Below are positions 1-6,904 of a stretch of DNA of 8,202 bases, one piece after another (the first letter of the stretch is position 1; every line of letters begins with the position of its first letter). The notes beneath the pieces were generated by a model. That model did no database searches, was not told the DNA's origin, and was given only the letters and a program-made list of their open reading frames with translations. The stretch spans positions 1 to 8,202 of the forward strand of contig JAMCSN010000122.1 of the NCBI GenBank assembly GCA_023381535.1, read 5' to 3'. Source of the stretch: Bacteroidota bacterium (GTDB taxonomy: Bacteria; Bacteroidota; Ignavibacteria; Ignavibacteriales; Melioribacteraceae). A program made the translations under genes and the position numbers.

Positions 1-1112
1 GTAACGTAAGGAAAATATTTCGTCTTCTCTTCAATATAAATTCCCGCTTGAAAATTGTAATAGATTCCATTGAACAAATATCCGAGAAGAATTATCGGGA
101 CGATCGTGATTCCGCTTAGATATTCTTTTCCAATAACTGAATGCCCCGGGATAAATTGGAAGCGGGCAAAGTCTTCAACAAAAAGTGTAAGTACAATCCA
201 AACTAAACTTGAAACCAAGAGGAAGAGAGTAAGAATCTTCGAAAAAATTTCTTTGGCGTTTTTTTCTTTTGCGTTATTAAGAAAGAACGGCTGCCATGCA
301 TACTGAAACATCGAAACGAAAAGCATCATAAAAATGCCGAGCTTATAATTTGCCTGGTAGATTCCAAGCGTGGAAGGATTTGTCATTGCCAGCACAACAG
401 GTCTATCGATAACCTGAACTACCATTGCTGCTAAACTCGCCGGTAAGTAAGGAATTCCAAACTTCAACATTACCTTTAGTAAGTCTTTATCAATCCGGAA
501 AGAAAGTTTGCGAAGGATTTCCGGAATAAGAGCGGCAAACGAAAACGCTGAGGCAATTAAGTTCGCTATAAATATTGCTTCGATGCCGAGATGATATTTC
601 AAAACCAAAATAAAATTCAACGCGAGATTGATAAGTATGTTGGCAAGTTTAACGGAAGTAAACTTACCGGCTTTTCTTTCAAGCCGAAGACTTGCGAACG
701 GCACTAACGCCAGCGTATCAAAAATCAAAATGAAAATTACGTAGTAATATAACTTCGTGTACTGCCCCGGAATTTCCATCAGCTCTGTAAAGGAGTTTCG
801 CAATAAATAAAGAGCTAACGCCAGAACAAGTGTGGAAAGAAAGACAAACAGGTACGCCGTAGAAAAAGTTTTTCTCTTTTCGCTTCCTTCGGCAAGCGAA
901 GAATATTTCATGAAGGCGGCATCCATTCCATAAATAAAGACAATGTTTAAGAAAGCTAAGTAGGCGTAAATGTTCGAGTAGATGCCGAAATCGGTTGTAT
1001 CAATTACATTTGTGTAAAAAGGAACAAGAAGAAATCCGAGAAATCTTCCGACGATGGTGCTGATTCCGTAAATCGCAGTGTCTTTGGTGAGTTCTTTAAT
1101 TTTATCGAGCAT
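1..1112 (-). CDS. Wzx-type polysaccharide flippase, C-terminus cut off by window edge
   Basis: Probable inner-membrane flippase that moves polyprenyl-pyrophosphate-linked oligosaccharides to the outer face (MOP/MATE superfamily, polysaccharide biosynthesis family). Reading from the ATG at 1112 gives 370 uninterrupted codons to the window edge, starting MLDKIKELTKDTAIYGIST. The opening KDTAIYG, the GRFLGFLLVPFYTNVI helix (about 22-37) and the DFGIYS motif (41-46) are typical of Wzx proteins. About ten hydrophobic segments are visible, near residues 13-33, 45-63, 86-104, 121-141, 157-171, 175-199, 222-243, 253-275, 292-312 and 334-354. Family members usually have 12-14 helices and 420-500 residues, so roughly 50-130 residues are missing. 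The leader has only a weak GGA seven bases before the ATG. The gene lies downstream of, and in the same direction as, the glycosyltransferase genes, which supports a glycan-export role. The transported substrate cannot be read from the sequence. Confidence 0.9.
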   Translation of the reverse strand, partial: MLDKIKELTKDTAIYGISTIVGRFLGFLLVPFYTNVIDTTDFGIYSNIYAYLAFLNIVFIYGMDAAFMKYSSLAEGSEKRKTFSTAYLFVFLSTLVLALALYLLRNSFTELMEIPGQYTKLYYYVIFILIFDTLALVPFASLRLERKAGKFTSVKLANILINLALNFILVLKYHLGIEAIFIANLIASAFSFAALIPEILRKLSFRIDKDLLKVMLKFGIPYLPASLAAMVVQVIDRPVVLAMTNPSTLGIYQANYKLGIFMMLFVSMFQYAWQPFFLNNAKEKNAKEIFSKILTLFLLVSSLVWIVLTLFVEDFARFQFIPGHSVIGKEYLSGITIVPIILLGYLFNGIYYNFQAGIYIEEKTKYFPYV

Positions 1113-1128
1113 TTTATCCAAACTTAAT

Positions 1129-1140
1129 CAATCTAGATTG
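1129..1140. repeat. 12-bp perfect palindrome upstream of the flippase gene
   Basis: CAATCTAGATTG reads the same on both strands and ends 16 bases before the flippase ATG. With no spacer it would not make a stable RNA hairpin, but a dimeric regulator could bind such a site. There is no recognisable regulator gene in the window, and an AT-rich 12-mer can arise by chance. A regulatory role is only a possibility. Confidence 0.3.
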
Positions 1141-1170
1141 TCACCTAAGTAATTATTTTTTTAATACAGA

Positions 1171-1248
1171 ACGCTGATGACACTGATCGCAACTCCCGCC
1201 TCGATTCGACAAGTCAAAACGAGCCGAAGCGGGGATTTTCGCGGATTA
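1171..1248. repeat. Composite intergenic repeat: split repeat carrying a nested hairpin element
   Basis: Two outer pieces, ACGCTGATGACACTGAT (1171-1187) and GATTTTCGCGGATTA (1234-1248), look like halves of one repeat of the CGCTGAT / CGCGGATT type, which I recall as dispersed in many bacterial genomes. Between them is a GC-rich 46-bp block (1188-1233) containing two arms, 1195-1208 (CCCGCCTCGATTCG) and 1220-1233 (CGAGCCGAAGCGGG), that pair over 14 positions. On the minus-strand RNA there are two G-U pairs and one mismatch, with an 11-nt loop. The trinucleotide GAT borders the block on both sides (1185-1187 and 1234-1236), as a short target duplication would. No T-run follows the hairpin in either direction, so it is a poor intrinsic terminator. 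The stem-loop is visible; the insertion history is inferred. Confidence 0.5.
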
Positions 1249-1295
1249 CCTATTTGAAAAATTACTTTTGAGACAGTCTCGCATCAATTCAAAAT

Positions 1296-1730
1296 TTATT
1301 TTTTTTGTGAATCGCCGGTTTTTGAAAAATACGGAGCCAATGCATCAACATAAACTTTTGGCGGTCGAACGGCTTTCTTTGTATCGCTCTTTATAAAAAT
1401 GTGAGTAGTAAATCCTTCGGCAACAATTTCGTTTGTTACTTTTTTCTTAACAACATATTCGATGTGAACTTTGGGCGAATACAATTCCTTAACAGACGCA
1501 TGAATTTCCAGAACATCGTCGTAAGACGCCGACTGCAAATATTTTATTCCGGTTTCAATCAACGGAAGCTGATAACCATTTTTCTCAACCTCGGCATAAG
1601 AGACTCCGGTTGAACGCAGCAATTCGGTTCTGCCGACTTCAAAGTATTCCAAATATTTTCCATTATAAACAAACTGCATCATATCCGTATCAGCATAACG
1701 GACGCGGATTTCAGTAACATGTGTAAGCAT
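1296..1730 (-). CDS. YbgC/FadM-type acyl-CoA thioesterase (4HBT hotdog fold)
   Basis: Probable cytosolic thioesterase that hydrolyses acyl-CoA or related thioesters. The 144-residue protein has the hotdog-fold length and the family signature near the N-terminus, RYADTDMMQFVYNGKYLEYF (11-30) followed by EVGRTELLR. D16 lines up with the catalytic aspartate of 4-hydroxybenzoyl-CoA thioesterase and YbgC. The usual glycine after the aspartate is Q19, and the YbgC histidine position is N23, as in FadM-like members. I chose the ATG at 1730. An upstream in-frame TTG at 1763 would add 11 residues (MNFEFRILSLI), but these come from an AT-rich repeat and lie outside the domain. No clear Shine-Dalgarno precedes the ATG. 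The gene follows accA by 68 nt on the same strand, so the two may share fatty-acid or CoA metabolism. The substrate is unknown. Confidence 0.87.
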   Translation of the reverse strand: MLTHVTEIRVRYADTDMMQFVYNGKYLEYFEVGRTELLRSTGVSYAEVEKNGYQLPLIETGIKYLQSASYDDVLEIHASVKELYSPKVHIEYVVKKKVTNEIVAEGFTTHIFIKSDTKKAVRPPKVYVDALAPYFSKTGDSQKK

Positions 1731-1733
1731 AAT

Positions 1734-1781
1734 TAAACTCAAAATCCTAAACTCAAAATTCAAAACAACTTTTTGATTTTG
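1734..1781. repeat. AT-rich direct and inverted repeats in the accA-thioesterase gap
   Basis: The 12-mer TAAACTCAAAAT occurs at 1734-1745 and again at 1748-1759, with a 14-bp period. Overlapping the second copy, 1754-1765 (CAAAATTCAAAA) and 1771-1781 (TTTTGATTTTG) form an inverted repeat with a 5-nt loop and one bulged base. All pairs but two are A-T, so any RNA hairpin is weak. It would cover the alternative TTG start at 1763 but not the ATG at 1730, which slightly favours the ATG. Low-complexity drift is the simplest explanation; an RNA processing or attenuation site cannot be excluded. Confidence 0.4.
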
Positions 1782-1798
1782 TGCTTTAGATTACTTTT

Positions 1799-2749
1799 TT
1801 ATTCTTCATAAACGCCCATCTTGCCGAATTTTTCCAGACGGTTCTGAACTAATTTTTCCGGTTTAATTTTCATTAAAGCGTCAAGTTCTTCTTTTAAAAC
1901 TGTTTTCAAAGTTGCTGCCATTAAATGATGATCTTTGTGAGCGCCGCCGAGCGGTTCAGGAATAATTCTATCAATGATTCCTTGTTCCAACAAATCTTCT
2001 GCAGTTAGTTTCAAAGCTTCGGCAGCTTGTTCTTTGTAGCTCCAACTTCTCCAAAGAATACTTGAACAAGATTCCGGACTTATTACCGAGTACCATGTGT
2101 TCTGCAACATTAGGATTCGATCTCCGATGCCGAGACCGAGCGCGCCGCCGCTGGCACCTTCACCAATTATTGTAACTATGATCGGCACACGCAAGCGACT
2201 CATCTCCAAAAGATTTCTTGCGATTGCTTCCGCCTGTCCGCGTTCTTCGGCTTCAATACCGGGATAAGCGCCGGGTGTATCCAGCATTGTGATAACCGGT
2301 ACTTTAAATTTCTCGGCGAGTTTCATCAACCTTAATGCTTTCCGGTAACCTTCCGGATTCGGCATTCCAAAATTTCTGAAAAGATTTGATTTTGTATCGC
2401 GACCTTTTTGATGACCGATTATCAACACTTTCTGGTTATCCAATTTTGCGAATCCGGCAACAACAGCGTGATCGTCTTTGAACAGGCGGTCGCCGTGAAG
2501 CTCGATAAAATTTTCGGTGATCATGTAAATGTAATCGAGAGTGTATGGACGTTCGGGATGGCGCGCGAGCTGAACCCGCTGCCAACGTGTGAGATTATCG
2601 TAAACGCTCTGTTTCAATTGTATAACTTTCTCTTCGAGGTTGCTAACTTCGTCGGCAATGTCAAGGTGACCTTCATATTTCCGCATCTCCTCGATTTTCT
2701 TTTCAAGTTCTATAATAGGTTTTTCAAAGTCCAGTACATTTTTTGCCAT
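1799..2749 (-). CDS. accA: Acetyl-CoA carboxylase carboxyltransferase subunit alpha
   Basis: AccA pairs with AccD to move the carboxyl group from carboxybiotin to acetyl-CoA, giving malonyl-CoA for fatty-acid synthesis in the cytosol. The 316-residue length matches the family (about 315-320). An N-terminal helical or coiled-coil region (about 7-50) leads into [19 protein letters not shown] (55-73), then the crotonase-fold carboxyltransferase core. The core has HGDRLFKDD (85-93), [20 protein letters not shown] (116-135), DTPGAYPG (157-164), the oxyanion-hole glycines [10 protein letters not shown] (196-205) and [10 protein letters not shown] (224-233). All hallmark segments are intact. No accD, accB or accC is in the window. 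The gene starts 2 nt after the stop of the glycosyltransferase fusion and has the only strong Shine-Dalgarno seen here, so it is probably translated from the glycan operon mRNA. Its placement in a glycan cluster is unusual. Confidence 0.97.
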   Translation of the reverse strand: MAKNVLDFEKPIIELEKKIEEMRKYEGHLDIADEVSNLEEKVIQLKQSVYDNLTRWQRVQLARHPERPYTLDYIYMITENFIELHGDRLFKDDHAVVAGFAKLDNQKVLIIGHQKGRDTKSNLFRNFGMPNPEGYRKALRLMKLAEKFKVPVITMLDTPGAYPGIEAEERGQAEAIARNLLEMSRLRVPIIVTIIGEGASGGALGLGIGDRILMLQNTWYSVISPESCSSILWRSWSYKEQAAEALKLTAEDLLEQGIIDRIIPEPLGGAHKDHHLMAATLKTVLKEELDALMKIKPEKLVQNRLEKFGKMGVYEE

Positions 2750-2751
2750 TT

Positions 2752-4740
2752 CTACTCCGTACTAAAAAACATTTTTGAAAATGTCCGGCCAAGAATTTCT
2801 ACATCCAGCCAAATATTTTGATTCTTTGCGTAAAAAATATCAAGCTTCTTAATTTCTTCTGTGTCGGTCTCAAGAAAATCTTCGACAAACCATAAACCAG
2901 TTAAACTGACTTTTCCGACGAATAAATCTCCGCGATAAGATGAATCGCGCGGACCGACAAAACTTTTTCTGCTAATGAAGACTTTTGGTACGCCAAGAAT
3001 GAACTGAACAAAATTGCTATTTTCTGATGTGATCTTCTGAAATAAATATATGAAAGGATAAACCAAAAACAAAATTACCGTTGATAGAGTAAGATCGAAA
3101 ATACGTTTCGTTGCGCGTCGTGAGAAAGATGATATGTTATAATTGACTTTCAACAGCGCAATATCATCAAGCATTGTTACTGAAGATTTCCCGACGAGAT
3201 AATCAAGCTCTCTACCGGCAACCAAAAATTCAACATTCTCCCCCTGGCATTCGGAAACAACCGAGAACATCTGATTGAACGACAAATCTTCCGACGAGAA
3301 AATTACTTTGTCAATTCTTTCGTCTGAAATTATTTTTTTGATGTTATCGACCGCGCCCAAAATTTTGAAACTTCCTACCGTGCCGCCGACATTTTTCCGC
3401 GAGAGACTTATCAATCCAACAACTTGATAAAGACGTGTAAACGTAGATCTCAGTTTTGATGCGAGTTCTTCCGTTTTTCTTTCGCTCCCGACCAGCAGTG
3501 TCCTGGATTTTCTTGAGTCGGCTTCCAATCCTACCTTGAAAATAATTTTAACCGCAACTCTCCAAAACGAAAAGAAAACAAACGCGAGTCCGTAAGTGAT
3601 AAGCACCACCGCACGGCTGAATGCAAACTGTTTGAAGAAATATGTCAACGCTGAAAGAAAAACCAATCCGTAAATAAGTCCTAATGCTGCGCGCAAATTT
3701 GAAATAGTTTTTTTCCGGTAAGCGCCCGCCATCATGCCGATAAATAGTTGAATCAACGCCGGGATAAAATAAACCCACGGCTTGAACACGTCGGGAAATC
3801 CTTTCCAATGCTGGTTTGCGTAGATGTGCTCGCCAAGAAGGGCGGCAATTGAAAAGATTAGGAAGTCAGCAATCATTGAAACGATAGCAAGTTTATAAAC
3901 ATTTGCAAAGGCAATCAGTTTGCGGAAAAGGATTGCGGATTGTAGAATGGATTCAACAACGAATGAAGCCGAAAAATGTTTGCGCACGAACAAATGCATA
4001 GCATCGTAAAAAACTTTTGTTTCGTCCATGCTGCTTCTTTTTGTGCTCTCCCCTTTGTAATGGATTATTTCCGTTAAGTGAACATAAAAAACTTTGTACC
4101 CGGCTTGCTGGGTGCGGTAGCACAAATCCAAATCCTCACCGTACATAAAAAATTCTTGATCGAATCCGCCGATTTTATCATAGACTTCTTTCCTCAGCAT
4201 CATGAAAGCGCCGCTGACGGCATCGACTTCATAGGTTTTGTTTTCATCGAGATATGTTAGGTTATAACGCGCAAACAATCTGCTCTTCGGAAACAATGTG
4301 CTAAGTCCCATCACTTTTGTGAATGATGTCCACGGACCGGGGAATCCTCTTCTGCATGCAAGTTGAAGCGATCCGTCCGCATTCAAAACTTTGCAGCCTG
4401 CAATTCCCGCTTCCGGATTTTGTTCGAAGAATGAAATCATCTTTGTAAATGTATCTTCGCGAACGATTGTATCTGGATTAATCAGCAGAAAATATTTTCC
4501 CGAGGCGTGCAGCATAGCGATGTTGTTCGCGGCACCGAAGCCGACATTTTTTTCATTAACAATTAATTTCACGGAAGGAAATTTTTCTTTGATCGATTCG
4601 ACGCTGCCGTCATCAGAAGCATTATCGACAACAATAATCTCTGCAGAGATTGTTTTAGTTGCCTTCTGAACCGAATCCAGCATGTTCAAAAGAAACTCTT
4701 TCACATTATAATTTACGATTATGATTGAGAGGTCAGTCAT
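2752..4740 (-). CDS. GT2 glycosyltransferase fused to a degenerate membrane sugar-phosphate transferase
   Basis: Residues 1-260 form a complete GT-A family 2 domain of the rhamnosyltransferase-like type (COG1216). It has the opening LSIIIVNYN (4-12), the nucleotide-binding VDNASDDGS (38-46), the metal-binding region INPD (87-90) and the acceptor-side GEDLDLCYR (201-209). It probably adds one sugar to a lipid-linked glycan at the cytosolic face. Residues about 284-392 hold roughly four membrane helices. Residues 411-530 form a Rossmann-like domain (RTLLVGSE, 413-420) like that of WbaP/WcaJ proteins. Residues 544-660 retain the ends of a bacterial sugar transferase domain: KRIFDLTLS (545-553), SFVGPR (593-598), and a tail resembling the intact enzyme's YDLFYIENMS...DLKIL. 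The catalytic middle is missing: no basic KFRSM-type segment and no DE dyad. The second half is therefore likely non-catalytic, serving as membrane anchor or partner. It starts 1 nt after the DPM1-like gene's stop. Confidence 0.85.
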   Translation of the reverse strand: MTDLSIIIVNYNVKEFLLNMLDSVQKATKTISAEIIVVDNASDDGSVESIKEKFPSVKLIVNEKNVGFGAANNIAMLHASGKYFLLINPDTIVREDTFTKMISFFEQNPEAGIAGCKVLNADGSLQLACRRGFPGPWTSFTKVMGLSTLFPKSRLFARYNLTYLDENKTYEVDAVSGAFMMLRKEVYDKIGGFDQEFFMYGEDLDLCYRTQQAGYKVFYVHLTEIIHYKGESTKRSSMDETKVFYDAMHLFVRKHFSASFVVESILQSAILFRKLIAFANVYKLAIVSMIADFLIFSIAALLGEHIYANQHWKGFPDVFKPWVYFIPALIQLFIGMMAGAYRKKTISNLRAALGLIYGLVFLSALTYFFKQFAFSRAVVLITYGLAFVFFSFWRVAVKIIFKVGLEADSRKSRTLLVGSERKTEELASKLRSTFTRLYQVVGLISLSRKNVGGTVGSFKILGAVDNIKKIISDERIDKVIFSSEDLSFNQMFSVVSECQGENVEFLVAGRELDYLVGKSSVTMLDDIALLKVNYNISSFSRRATKRIFDLTLSTVILFLVYPFIYLFQKITSENSNFVQFILGVPKVFISRKSFVGPRDSSYRGDLFVGKVSLTGLWFVEDFLETDTEEIKKLDIFYAKNQNIWLDVEILGRTFSKMFFSTE
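2755..2758 (-). promoter_or_regulatory. Shine-Dalgarno GGAG for accA, inside the preceding gene's 3' end
   Basis: On the minus strand the order is GGAG, the stop codon TAG of the fusion gene, AA, then the accA ATG. The GGAG is 5 nt from the start codon and lies within the last codons of the fusion gene. This fixes the accA start and points to translational coupling. It contrasts with the other starts in the window, which lack a good Shine-Dalgarno. Confidence 0.7.
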
Positions 4741-4741
4741 C

Positions 4742-5464
4742 TCATATTGAATTTAGTGAACCGAACATACTTTTCAATCTTAACTTCCAAACCATAACAA
4801 CTGCTTCGCGAACAATTTTCTTCGACATTTTTGATGTGCCTTCGACACGATCCACAAATGTTATCGGAATTTCAATTATTCGAAACCCCTTTTTCCAAGC
4901 AATGAAATTCATTTCGATCTGAAACGAATAACCGTTGGAATGTATCGCGTTCAGATTAATCGATTCCAAAACTTTTCTATTAAAACATTTGAATCCGCCG
5001 GTGCCGTCTTTGATGGGCATGCCGGTAACAATCCGCGTGTAAAGATTTGCAGAGTAACTCAGAATTAATCTTCTTAACGGCCAATTGACTACACGGACAC
5101 CGTGAAAGTATCTGCTGCCAATTGCCAAGTCGTAGTTTTTAAGTGCCGAAAGCAAATTACCTATTTCTTTTGGGTCGTGCGAATAATCCGCATCCATTTG
5201 AACCGCCGCTTCGTAACCGTTCGCAAGCATGAATTTAAAACCTTCGACATAAGCTGTTCCAAGTCCCATCTTTCCAGCACGCTTCAATAATTTAACGTGG
5301 GGATTGGAATCGCAAACGCTTTGAACATACTCGCCTGTACCATCCGGTGAATTATCGTCAACGATCAAAATGTCGAGGTCTGCATAAGATTCAAGAAGAT
5401 CATGCAGCAATTTTTCTATGTTGGCTTTTTCGTTGTATGTTGGAATTATTACAATTGCTTTCAT
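4742..5464 (-). CDS. DPM1-like polyprenyl-phosphate hexose synthase (GT2)
   Basis: Likely transfers a hexose (mannose or glucose) from a nucleotide sugar to polyprenyl phosphate, giving a lipid-linked donor for later reactions. The 240-residue length fits the short, soluble or peripheral DPM1 class without C-terminal membrane helices. Motifs in order are IIPTYNEKANI (6-16), VDDNSPDGTG (35-44), MDADYSHDP (90-98) with the metal-binding DAD, GSRY (116-119), DGTGGFKCF (153-161), NGYSFQIEM (177-185) and FVDRVEGTSKMS (203-214). The last is the characteristic FVDR-G-SK stretch of dolichyl/polyprenyl-phosphate mannose synthases. It starts 15 nt after the sugar-1-phosphate transferase stop and ends 1 nt before the fusion gene's ATG, so it sits within a translationally tight operon. 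Mannose versus glucose specificity cannot be decided by eye. No Shine-Dalgarno is obvious. Confidence 0.88.
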   Translation of the reverse strand: MKAIVIIPTYNEKANIEKLLHDLLESYADLDILIVDDNSPDGTGEYVQSVCDSNPHVKLLKRAGKMGLGTAYVEGFKFMLANGYEAAVQMDADYSHDPKEIGNLLSALKNYDLAIGSRYFHGVRVVNWPLRRLILSYSANLYTRIVTGMPIKDGTGGFKCFNRKVLESINLNAIHSNGYSFQIEMNFIAWKKGFRIIEIPITFVDRVEGTSKMSKKIVREAVVMVWKLRLKSMFGSLNSI

Positions 5465-5478
5465 AGCAAATTTAGATT

Positions 5479-6882
5479 TTAGTCGTAGTGCCCTTTGCCA
5501 AATATAACCACAAAAACTGTTCTAAAAAGAATTTTGAGATCCATTCTCAAACTCATGTTTTCGATGTAGAACAAATCATATTTCAATTTAACTTTCACAT
5601 CTTCAACGCTCTCATCGTATTTGTGTTTTACCTGCGCCCAACCGGTTACCCCCGGACGAACTTTTAATCTTCTTTTATAAAGAGGAATATCATGCGAAAG
5701 TTTTTCGACAAAGAATGGTCGTTCCGGGCGAGGTCCGACAAAACTCATATCGCCTTTTAGAATATTTATCACTTGCGGAACTTCATCAAGCCGGACTTTT
5801 CTAATAAATCTACCAACCATAGTGATACGCGGATCATCTTTTGTTGACCATACCGGACCGGTATGTTTTTCTGCGTGGTGAACCATTGATCTAAATTTGT
5901 AAATCTTGAAAACTTTTCCGTTCTGTCCCATTCTTTCCTGTTTATAGAATACGGGCCCTTTCGTTTCAAGACGGATTGCAAGCGCCGCTAACAAAGTTGC
6001 CGGCGATGTTATTACCATTAACATGAAAGACAGTACAATATCCATCAATCGTTTAAGCTTCTTCTCCCATTCGGGCATCAGTTCCGGCATTACATCTATG
6101 AGAGGAAAACTATAAAGTTGAGAGATTTTGGCTTGACCGCTGATAATATCGTAAAGGTCCGGCGCCATTTTGATCTCGATATTTTTTCCTTCACAACGGG
6201 AAACGACTTCGAGAATTATTTCTTCTTCATGTCTGCCGAGAGAAATTATCACATTCTTGATTTGAAATTTATCGAGTGTACTTTCAAGATTATAAATTGT
6301 ATCAACAACGCTAACATTCTTAAATGATTTGTTCAGCTCGGATTCATTGATTCCCGAATACGCAACAACATCTAGACCTAACTCTCTATGTCTAAGTATT
6401 GAGGTATGAATCTCGTTCGATTTTGGACTGAAGCCGACTATAAGCGCATTCCTTCTTCCGATTCCTTGAATGAGCAGTCTCCGCTGAATTCCTCTTATCG
6501 TGAGCCGTCCAATTCCAACAACGAAAAAGAATATTCCCCAATAAATAAAAATGTAAACACGCACGGATGTTGAAACGCCGCGGGTGTAGTCGTCATAAAG
6601 AATTAGAAAAAATAAAATTAGTACCCCGACGAATGAAGCTTTGAAGAGAGTTGAGAGTTCATCCAATCGAGAAAGCGCAAACCAAGTTCTGTACATTCCT
6701 ACAAAAGTGAAGATCAAAAGCCAGTAAAAGTAAACGGCAATCATCGGCAGCAAGAAATCCGGCTGAATGATTAGCTCGAACCAACCTGATTGAACGCGCA
6801 CATAGAAAAACGCAAGCCACGCAAAATTCACCGTGATGAAATCAGTGATTAGAATTAAAAATTTTTCGGTTTTCTTGTTCAT
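5479..6882 (-). CDS. Polyprenyl-phosphate sugar-1-phosphate transferase (WbaP/WcaJ type)
   Basis: Initiating enzyme of glycan assembly: it transfers a sugar-1-phosphate from a UDP-sugar to undecaprenyl phosphate at the inner membrane. The 467-residue layout is canonical for this family (exopolysaccharide sugar transferases). Four N-terminal membrane helices lie near 8-28, 43-64, 80-97 and 108-126. A Rossmann-like domain follows (NALIVGFSPKS, 145-155, to about 265), then a re-entrant hydrophobic helix (279-302) and the catalytic domain. The catalytic domain has GPVFYKQERMG (309-319), IYKFRSM (327-333), RKVRLDEVPQ (361-370) with the D366-E367 dyad, MSFVGPRPERP (379-389), VRPGVTGWAQV (408-418) and YDLFYIENMS (435-444). 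All are intact, so the enzyme is expected to be active. The sugar (glucose, galactose or other) is not evident. It begins 22 nt after the LhgO stop, in an AT-rich leader without Shine-Dalgarno. Confidence 0.95.
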   Translation of the reverse strand: MNKKTEKFLILITDFITVNFAWLAFFYVRVQSGWFELIIQPDFLLPMIAVYFYWLLIFTFVGMYRTWFALSRLDELSTLFKASFVGVLILFFLILYDDYTRGVSTSVRVYIFIYWGIFFFVVGIGRLTIRGIQRRLLIQGIGRRNALIVGFSPKSNEIHTSILRHRELGLDVVAYSGINESELNKSFKNVSVVDTIYNLESTLDKFQIKNVIISLGRHEEEIILEVVSRCEGKNIEIKMAPDLYDIISGQAKISQLYSFPLIDVMPELMPEWEKKLKRLMDIVLSFMLMVITSPATLLAALAIRLETKGPVFYKQERMGQNGKVFKIYKFRSMVHHAEKHTGPVWSTKDDPRITMVGRFIRKVRLDEVPQVINILKGDMSFVGPRPERPFFVEKLSHDIPLYKRRLKVRPGVTGWAQVKHKYDESVEDVKVKLKYDLFYIENMSLRMDLKILFRTVFVVIFGKGHYD

Positions 6883-6904
6883 AAATTTTATGTGCTAAAA
6901 GAAA

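Noticed and set aside
70..306. Plus-strand open frame of 78 codons at the left edge
   Set aside because: It lies antisense to the continuous 370-codon flippase frame and has no recognisable family features.
1195..1233. The GC-rich stem-loop as an intrinsic terminator for the operon
   Set aside because: No T-run follows the stem on the minus strand; the next bases are AGTTGCGATCAG. It is better described as a repeat element.
1270..1280. GAGACAGTCTC inverted repeat after the thioesterase stop, considered as a terminator
   Set aside because: The arms are 5 bp with a single central base, too tight to fold as a hairpin, and the bases after it on the minus strand (AAAAGTAATTTTT) are not a proper U-tract.
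1731..1763. TTG start at 1763 for the thioesterase
   Set aside because: The extra 11 residues come from the AT-rich repeat, fall before the conserved domain, and an ATG sits at the expected family start (1730).
2408..2821. Plus-strand open frame of 137 codons antisense to accA and the end of the fusion gene
   Set aside because: It overlaps well-supported genes on the other strand and its translation shows no recognisable domain. It is a codon-usage shadow.
3548..3808. Minus-strand open frame of 86 codons inside the fusion gene in another frame
   Set aside because: The main frame is continuous across it, so it does not indicate a frameshift or a separate gene.
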